From positions 1 through 10,669 of the forward strand of contig JAGGXL010000080.1 in the NCBI GenBank assembly GCA_021163085.1: a stretch of DNA of 10,669 nt, in the 5' to 3' direction. The stretch is from Thermodesulfobacterium sp. (GTDB taxonomy: Bacteria > Desulfobacterota > Thermodesulfobacteria > Thermodesulfobacteriales > Thermodesulfobacteriaceae). Shown here piece by piece: positions 6,162 to 10,669 of this stretch (position 1 is its first letter; every line of letters starts with the position of its first letter). Made by a program: the position numbers and the translations under genes. The notes under the pieces are model-generated. The model searched no databases, was not told the DNA's origin, and saw nothing but the letters and a program-made list of their open reading frames with translations.

Positions 6162-7483
6162 ATTACAAAGAGCTTACACCCAAAGAAATTGTAGCTGAAT
6201 TAAATCGATACATAGTGGGGCAGGAAAAAGCTAAAAAGGCTGTTGCCATCGCTATGAGGAACCGCTGGAGAAGGCAGCAGCTTAAAGATCCTATAAAAGA
6301 AGAAATTTATCCCAAAAATATTCTCATGATCGGACCAACAGGTGTAGGAAAAACTGAAATAGCAAGAAGGCTTGCCAAACTTTCTAATGCTCCCTTTTTA
6401 AAAGTAGAAGCAACCAAGTTTACTGAAGTAGGATATGTAGGAAGAGATGTAGAATCCATGATAAGAGATCTCACTCACATTGCAGTTCAGATGATAAAAG
6501 CAGAAGAAGAAAAAAAAGTAATGGAAAAAGCAAGAACTCTGGCAGAAGAACGGCTGGTAAACCTCTTAATTCCCACTACCTCTTCAAAGGTAGAGTATGA
6601 TCCTTTAACTAAGGAAAAATTTTTAAAAATGTTAAGGGAAGGTGCCCTTGATGAAAGATATGTAGAAATTGAAATTGAGCCTTCACAAAAAACACCTGCT
6701 ATAGAAATTCTTGCAGCTTCAGGTTTAGAAGAAATCGAAATGCAGTTAAAAGACATGCTTTCCACCTTTCTTCCTTTTAGAACAAAAAAGAGAAGGGTAA
6801 AGGTTAAAGATGCTCTGGAAATCTTAACTAAAGAAGAAGCCAATAAACTTATAGATATGGATAAAGTTATAAAGGAAGCTATCGAGAGAACTGAAACAAG
6901 TGGCATTATCTTTATCGATGAGATTGATAAAATTGCAAGTAGAGGCGAAGCCCACGGTCCTGATGTATCAAGAGAGGGAGTGCAAAGAGATCTTTTGCCT
7001 ATTGTTGAAGGAACTACTGTTAATACCCGCTACGGAATGGTGAAAACCGATTATATCTTATTTATTGGAAGTGGGGCTTTTCATATTGCTAAACCCTCAG
7101 ATCTTATCCCTGAACTTCAAGGAAGATTTCCCATAAGAGTAGAACTTGATCCTTTGACAAAGGAAGATTTTGTACGAATATTAACTGAACCAGAAAACGC
7201 AATCATAAAACAATATCAAGCCTTGTTGGCAACTGAAGGCTTAAAATTAGAATTCACTAAGGAAGCTGTAGAAGAAATAGCCCAGATATCCTACGAAATA
7301 AATCAAAGAATGGAAAATATTGGTGCAAGAAGGCTTTATACAGTTGTAGAAAAAGTGCTGGAAGAAATCTCTTTTTCCGCACCAGACATTGCCCCCACTA
7401 AAGTAGTTATTACTCCTGAGTATGTAAGAGAAAAACTGGAAAATATTATCTCAGACGCCGAATTGGTTAAATTTATCCTTTAA
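6158..7483 (+). CDS. hslU: ATP-dependent protease ATPase subunit HslU
   Basis: HslU is the AAA+ unfoldase (Clp/Hsp100 class) that captures, unfolds and threads substrates into HslV. At 441 residues it is full length. Visible parts are Walker A GPTGVGKT (59-66), the substrate-gripping pore loop GYVG (92-95), the inserted I domain (about 110-240), Walker [10 protein letters not shown] (250-258), the arginine-finger region ELQGRFP (319-325, Arg323) and the sensor-2 stretch GARRL (389-393). The C-terminal tail ends Val-Lys-Phe-Ile-Leu, the hydrophobic peptide that docks into HslV and activates it. The ATG overlaps the hslV stop by four bases and has GAGGAG two bases upstream, inside hslV. The stop is two bases from the convergent rimO stop. 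Everything points to an intact, functional subunit. Confidence 0.98.
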   Translation: MNYKELTPKEIVAELNRYIVGQEKAKKAVAIAMRNRWRRQQLKDPIKEEIYPKNILMIGPTGVGKTEIARRLAKLSNAPFLKVEATKFTEVGYVGRDVESMIRDLTHIAVQMIKAEEEKKVMEKARTLAEERLVNLLIPTTSSKVEYDPLTKEKFLKMLREGALDERYVEIEIEPSQKTPAIEILAASGLEEIEMQLKDMLSTFLPFRTKKRRVKVKDALEILTKEEANKLIDMDKVIKEAIERTETSGIIFIDEIDKIASRGEAHGPDVSREGVQRDLLPIVEGTTVNTRYGMVKTDYILFIGSGAFHIAKPSDLIPELQGRFPIRVELDPLTKEDFVRILTEPENAIIKQYQALLATEGLKLEFTKEAVEEIAQISYEINQRMENIGARRLYTVVEKVLEEISFSAPDIAPTKVVITPEYVREKLENIISDAELVKFIL

Positions 7484-7497
7484 AGTTAAATAACTTT
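7482..7497. repeat. inverted repeat spanning the hslU and rimO stop codons
   Basis: AAAGTTA and TAACTTT form a perfect 7-bp inverted repeat around two central A residues. It covers the last two bases of the hslU stop, all of the rimO stop and the final rimO codons. It could form a weak hairpin in either transcript, but the stem is AT-rich, the loop would be very short and no T-tract follows. A real intrinsic terminator is therefore not shown. Confidence 0.4.
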
Positions 7498-8748
7498 GCC
7501 CCAAAGGTCATAAATACCGGATTTTTTTATTTTAACCTTTACCAAATCTCCAGGATAAATAAATTTCTCTTTTTCTCCTAAAATATAGGTTACCCCGTCT
7601 ATTTCTGGAGCTTGTATCTTGGCTATACCAAAAAGTCTCCTCCTTATATCTTCTCCCAAGATAAGAACCTCTTCCAGGCTACCAACTCTCATTTTCAACC
7701 TTTTTTTGGATATTTCTTTTTGGAGCTTTAAGATTTCTTTTTTCCTTTTTATTTTTTCTTTATATTTTACTCTTGGAACCATTTTCTCAGCGGGGGTCCC
7801 TTCTTCTGGATAAAAAATAAAAACTCCCAGATGATCAAATTCAGTTTCCTTAACAAATTTATAAAGATAAAGAAACTCCTTTTCTCCTTCTCCTGGGAAA
7901 CCTACTATCAAGGTTGTTCTTATAGCTGAATGAGGATTTATTTCTCTTATATAAGCTATTATTTCTTTAATTTTTTCGGAATTAACAGGTCTCCTCATTT
8001 TTCTTAAAATATCAGGATGAGCATGCTGAAGGGGTATGTCAAAATAAGGAACTACCTTGGGATTGAAAAGAATTTCTTTAACAAATTTTTTATTAATTCT
8101 TACTGGATAAAGATAAAGAAGTCTTATTCTAAATTCATAAGGCAGATTTGAAAGTTTATGAATAAGTTTTAGTAATCCTTCCTTTTCTCCTCTATCTATT
8201 CCATAAGAAGTTATATCCTGCCCCACCAAAATGATTTCTTTTACTCCTTTTCTTAAAAGGTTTTCTGCTTCTTTTAAAAGTTCTTCTTCTGCTCTGCTTC
8301 TTAAAGAGCCTCTTATCTTGGGAATAGTACAATAAGAACAATTGTAATTACAACCATCTGAGATTTTCAAATAAGCATAAAATGGGCTTTCTGTAAGGAT
8401 TCTTTCCAGAGGTTCTTTTTTAACGAAGTTTTTAAAAGGTTCTATTCCTAAGAATTTATCTACCTCTGGTAAAAGTTTTTTTAGGGTTTCTTCACCATAT
8501 CTTGAGGTTAGGCATCCTGAAACAATTAATTTTTGACCATCTCTTTTTTGTTCCCCCAGTTCCAAAATGTGTTCTATAGCTTCCTCAACAGCTGGTCTTA
8601 TAAAAGCACAGGTGTTCACCCAGAGGATATCCGCTTCTTCTGGAAGAAGGACTATTTGATAGTTTTTCTGAGAAAGCACATAAAGAAGTTTTTCAAAATC
8701 TGCTTTATTTTTAGGACAACCAAGACTTACAGGATAGACTTTAATCAT
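7486..8748 (-). CDS. rimO: ribosomal protein S12 methylthiotransferase RimO
   Basis: RimO is a radical-SAM enzyme that adds a methylthio group to the conserved aspartate of ribosomal protein S12 (Asp89 in E. coli), using two 4Fe-4S clusters. The N-terminal cluster-binding domain has its three cysteines at Cys11 (SLGCPKN), Cys47 (NTCAF) and Cys79 (SGCL). The radical-SAM motif is Cys133, Cys137 and Cys140 (DGCNYNCSYCTIP). The C-terminal TRAM domain spans about 356-420. SLGCPKN, DIPLQH and APEIDG identify RimO and exclude the tRNA enzyme MiaB. At 420 residues it is complete. The ATG shares a base with the panD stop (TAATG), with the nearest purine-rich site too far upstream, so it probably depends on translation of panD. 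It is the last gene of an ldt-panC-panD-rimO run. Confidence 0.96.
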   Translation of the reverse strand: MIKVYPVSLGCPKNKADFEKLLYVLSQKNYQIVLLPEEADILWVNTCAFIRPAVEEAIEHILELGEQKRDGQKLIVSGCLTSRYGEETLKKLLPEVDKFLGIEPFKNFVKKEPLERILTESPFYAYLKISDGCNYNCSYCTIPKIRGSLRSRAEEELLKEAENLLRKGVKEIILVGQDITSYGIDRGEKEGLLKLIHKLSNLPYEFRIRLLYLYPVRINKKFVKEILFNPKVVPYFDIPLQHAHPDILRKMRRPVNSEKIKEIIAYIREINPHSAIRTTLIVGFPGEGEKEFLYLYKFVKETEFDHLGVFIFYPEEGTPAEKMVPRVKYKEKIKRKKEILKLQKEISKKRLKMRVGSLEEVLILGEDIRRRLFGIAKIQAPEIDGVTYILGEKEKFIYPGDLVKVKIKKSGIYDLWGKVI

Positions 8749-9116
8749 TAAGAATGAACTTGCCTCAGCTTTGTCTCTTTAATTTCGTTCTGATCTGTAA
8801 GATATACTAAAGTAGTTTTAAACTTTTCAAGTTCTTCTTCTGAAATCCATGCATAAGAAGCAATGATTATTTTATCTCCTATTTCACCCAATCTTGCTGC
8901 GGCACCATTGAGTATAACTTCTCCTTCTCCACCCTCTATTATATAAGTTTCAAATCTTTTTCCATTATTTAAGTTATAAACCCATACAGCCTCAAAAGGT
9001 TTTAAATTTGCTTCTTTCATTATTTTTTTATCAAGTGTTAAACTACCTTCATAAAAGAGGTTTTTATCTGTAATTGTTGCCAAATGAACTTTACTTTTTA
9101 ATACTTTTATAAACAT
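8748..9116 (-). CDS. panD: aspartate 1-decarboxylase PanD
   Basis: PanD converts L-aspartate to beta-alanine, the substrate PanC joins to pantoate. It is made as a proenzyme that cleaves itself between Gly24 and Ser25 (FYEGSLTL), turning Ser25 into the pyruvoyl cofactor. Family residues Lys9, His11, Tyr22, Arg54 (GKRFETY), Tyr58 and the NGAAA loop (70-74) are present with E. coli-like numbering over the first 58 positions. At 122 residues it is close to the usual 115-130. Residue 26, commonly Cys in E. coli-type enzymes, is Leu. A GAGGGA ribosome-binding site, overlapping the panC stop, lies seven bases before the ATG. Pairing with panC leaves little doubt about function; panB is not in the window. 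Confidence 0.96.
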   Translation of the reverse strand: MFIKVLKSKVHLATITDKNLFYEGSLTLDKKIMKEANLKPFEAVWVYNLNNGKRFETYIIEGGEGEVILNGAAARLGEIGDKIIIASYAWISEEELEKFKTTLVYLTDQNEIKETKLRQVHS

Positions 9117-9127
9117 ACTTCTTTCCC

Positions 9128-9970
9128 TCAGTTTATAAGCATATTATCTATTAATCTTGCTTTTCCTACAAATACTGCTAATGCGCAGAGAACAGATTTA
9201 TTAATCTCTTTAACTGGTTCAAGACTTACAGGATCAACAAATTCAATGTATTGAACCTTAGTAAAAGGAAAGCTATGTATAAATTCTTCCATTTCTTTTT
9301 TTATCTTCTGAGGATCCTTTTCTCCTTCATTTATAAGTTTTTTAGCTAAAAGTAAAGCTTTATAAAGAGAGGTTGCAGCTTTTCTTTCATCTGAAGATAA
9401 ATATATATTTCTTGAACTCATAGCAAGCCCGTCTTCTTCTCTTACTGTAGGATAAGCTACAATTTCTATATTCATATTTAAATCCTTTACCATCTGCCTT
9501 ATTACCTGAAGTTGTTGATAATCTTTCTCCCCAAAAACTGCTATATCAGGATTAACAATATTGAAAAGTTTTAAAACAACCGTAGTTACTCCTTTAAAGT
9601 GTCCTGGTCTAAAAGCTCCACAAAGTCCAGTAGTCAACTTGGTAACTTCAACATAAGTCTGAAAATCAGGAGGATACATCTCTTCAGGCTCAGGGATAAA
9701 AACTGCATCAACTCCTTCATTTTTAAGTAGTTCTAAATCCCTTTCTGTGTCTCTTGGATATTCTCTATAGTCTTCTTGAGGTCCAAATTGTAAAGGATTA
9801 ACAAATATACTTACCACAGTTTTATCCCCAAGTTCCTTTGCTTTCCTTACCAAGGATAAGTGTGCCTTGTGTAAAAATCCCATAGTTGGAACAAAAGCGA
9901 TTTTTAACCCCCCCTTTCTCCAGTTCTTACTAATTTCCTTCATTTTATAAATTTTTTTTATAACTTCCAT
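9128..9970 (-). CDS. panC: pantoate--beta-alanine ligase (pantothenate synthetase) PanC
   Basis: PanC condenses pantoate and beta-alanine with ATP, through a pantoyl-adenylate, to make pantothenate, the precursor of coenzyme A. The 280-residue length is typical. Visible motifs are VPTMGFLHKAHLSLV (27-41) with His34 and His37, FVNPLQFGPQEDYREYPRD (56-74), GLCGAFRPGHFKGV (115-128), FGEKDYQQL (146-154) and AMSSRNIYLS (183-192), the equivalent of the KMSKS loop. The HxGH signature of this nucleotidyltransferase superfamily reads His-Lys-Ala-His here, with Ala for Gly. A GGAG ribosome-binding site lies eight bases before the ATG, inside the 3' end of the upstream gene, whose stop is two bases away. 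panD follows 11 bases downstream. Confidence 0.96.
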   Translation of the reverse strand: MEVIKKIYKMKEISKNWRKGGLKIAFVPTMGFLHKAHLSLVRKAKELGDKTVVSIFVNPLQFGPQEDYREYPRDTERDLELLKNEGVDAVFIPEPEEMYPPDFQTYVEVTKLTTGLCGAFRPGHFKGVTTVVLKLFNIVNPDIAVFGEKDYQQLQVIRQMVKDLNMNIEIVAYPTVREEDGLAMSSRNIYLSSDERKAATSLYKALLLAKKLINEGEKDPQKIKKEMEEFIHSFPFTKVQYIEFVDPVSLEPVKEINKSVLCALAVFVGKARLIDNMLIN

Positions 9971-9972
9971 TT

Positions 9973-10669
9973 TTATATCTCCAAATGTTTGTAAGGTTTT
10001 AAAAGATTTTCTAAATTTTTTAAAATAAGGTTTTTAAAATATTTTTCTTTTTCCATATCTGGCAAACTACCTGCTTCATCACTCTCTATTTTCTCCTTCA
10101 ACGCACCCCTAACCCATCTTTTTATAACTAATTTTTTCAGACCTTGATAATACTCTGAAAGTTGAAAATTTAAATAGGTATAATTATCTAATTTTAAATA
10201 TAACTCACCCTCAAAAATTTCCAAAGGCTTTACCTTTGTGGGATAAACAAACTTTTTCAGTATATCATAAAGCTTCTTCTGAGAATTTAAAATGTAAACT
10301 TTTTGATCCACTCTAACATATTTTAAAAGCTCAATAAGATCTTTATTATTAAGAGCTATACAACCTTTAGTCCAGTGATAATTCTTATGAATTTTCCCAT
10401 TTTTTTCCTCTAATTTAAATGCACCTCCTCCATGAATACCTATTTTATTTCCCAGCAAACTGTTTTTTATAATTTTAAAATTTTCCAGTACTTTTTTAAG
10501 TCTTATAAATTCTTCTTTTTTTATAAGCCCTTTATAATAAGCAAGAGCAAGGTCATTAAGATTGGGATAGTTAAGTTCAAGAAAATATTTATACTTCTCT
10601 GAAGTTCTTATATCAACTATCTGGTATAATCCCTCTGGAGTTAAAAAGTCTCCTTTCTTCTCCTTAGGA
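9973..10669 (-). CDS. L,D-transpeptidase (YkuD/ErfK-YbiS family), 5' end outside the window
   Basis: This is the C-terminal portion of a periplasmic L,D-transpeptidase, which makes 3-3 peptidoglycan cross-links or attaches Lpp-type lipoproteins to peptidoglycan. The minus-strand frame is open to the window end. The first full codon is 10668-10666, giving 231 visible residues. Visible YkuD elements are GDFLTPEGLYQI (6-17), a LNYPN segment, IGIHGGG with His79, and the catalytic HWTKGCIALNN with His98 and Cys103 (codon 10360-10362); Ala replaces the common Arg after Gly-Cys-Ile. A TTG at 10458 could be mistaken for a start, but it falls inside the domain, well after the GDFLTPEG element. About 100 residues follow the catalytic core, a charged extension I do not recognise. 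The signal peptide is not visible. panC begins two bases after the stop. Confidence 0.9.
   Translation of the reverse strand, partial: PKEKKGDFLTPEGLYQIVDIRTSEKYKYFLELNYPNLNDLALAYYKGLIKKEEFIRLKKVLENFKIIKNSLLGNKIGIHGGGAFKLEEKNGKIHKNYHWTKGCIALNNKDLIELLKYVRVDQKVYILNSQKKLYDILKKFVYPTKVKPLEIFEGELYLKLDNYTYLNFQLSEYYQGLKKLVIKRWVRGALKEKIESDEAGSLPDMEKEKYFKNLILKNLENLLKPYKHLEI

Noticed and set aside
5843..7000. Minus-strand open frames opposite hslV (5843-6133) and hslU (6487-6906)
   Set aside because: They mirror well-supported conserved genes, carry no recognisable domain and lack plausible ribosome-binding sites.
1..10669. Mobile elements, CRISPR arrays, tRNA or rRNA genes, defence or phage genes
   Set aside because: No repeat array, transposase, integrase, clover-leaf or ribosomal sequence was visible on either strand; all frames are housekeeping or envelope genes.

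Overview
The window is AT-rich, densely packed bacterial chromosome with ordinary housekeeping and cell-envelope genes. The proteins are rich in Lys, Glu and Ile and use many AGA/AGG arginine codons. An arabinose-5-phosphate isomerase for Kdo synthesis, an Lpp/OprI-like lipoprotein and two peptidoglycan-acting enzymes point to a Gram-negative with lipopolysaccharide. Together with the Smr protein type and the compact gene order, this suggests a thermophile of the Thermodesulfobacteriota or a nearby lineage. That placement is inference from composition and family resemblance, not a search result.

Layout. (1) Plus strand, 3-1923: the 3' part of an NlpC/P60 peptidoglycan hydrolase, an unrecognised 124-residue protein, and kdsD/kpsF. 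(2) Minus strand, 5527 down to 1891: rtcB, then an Lpp-like lipoprotein with its own promoter, an Smr-domain protein, and a fused THEP1-type NTPase/thymidylate kinase. The last three are nearly contiguous (2-nt gap, then a TAATG overlap). The fusion gene runs 33 bp into the 3' end of kdsD from the opposite strand. (3) Plus strand, 5634-7483: hslV-hslU, divergent from rtcB and joined by an ATGA overlap. (4) Minus strand, window end down to 7486: the 3' part of an L,D-transpeptidase gene, then panC, panD and rimO, again tightly coupled. rimO and hslU converge with two bases between their stop codons.

How the genes work together. HslVU is an ATP-dependent protease. RtcB joins or repairs RNA ends. 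PanC and PanD make pantothenate. RimO methylthiolates ribosomal protein S12. KdsD supplies arabinose-5-phosphate for Kdo. The envelope theme is the most suggestive one: an NlpC/P60 hydrolase, an L,D-transpeptidase and a long coiled-coil lipoprotein ending in Arg-Lys, as E. coli Lpp does, all lie within 10 kb.

Corrections to naive gene calling. The catalytic Cys of the NlpC/P60 protein lies upstream of the first in-frame ATG (111), and the L,D-transpeptidase frame stays open beyond the apparent TTG start at 10458. Both genes are therefore cut by the window edges. I saw no tRNA, rRNA, CRISPR array, insertion sequence or phage gene. No intergenic gap exceeds about 110 bp. I do not see an undescribed multi-gene system. 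The most unusual items are the NTPase-Tmk fusion, the lipoprotein's unbroken Leu/Val-then-Ala core, the Smr motif substitution and the possibly leaderless hslV.
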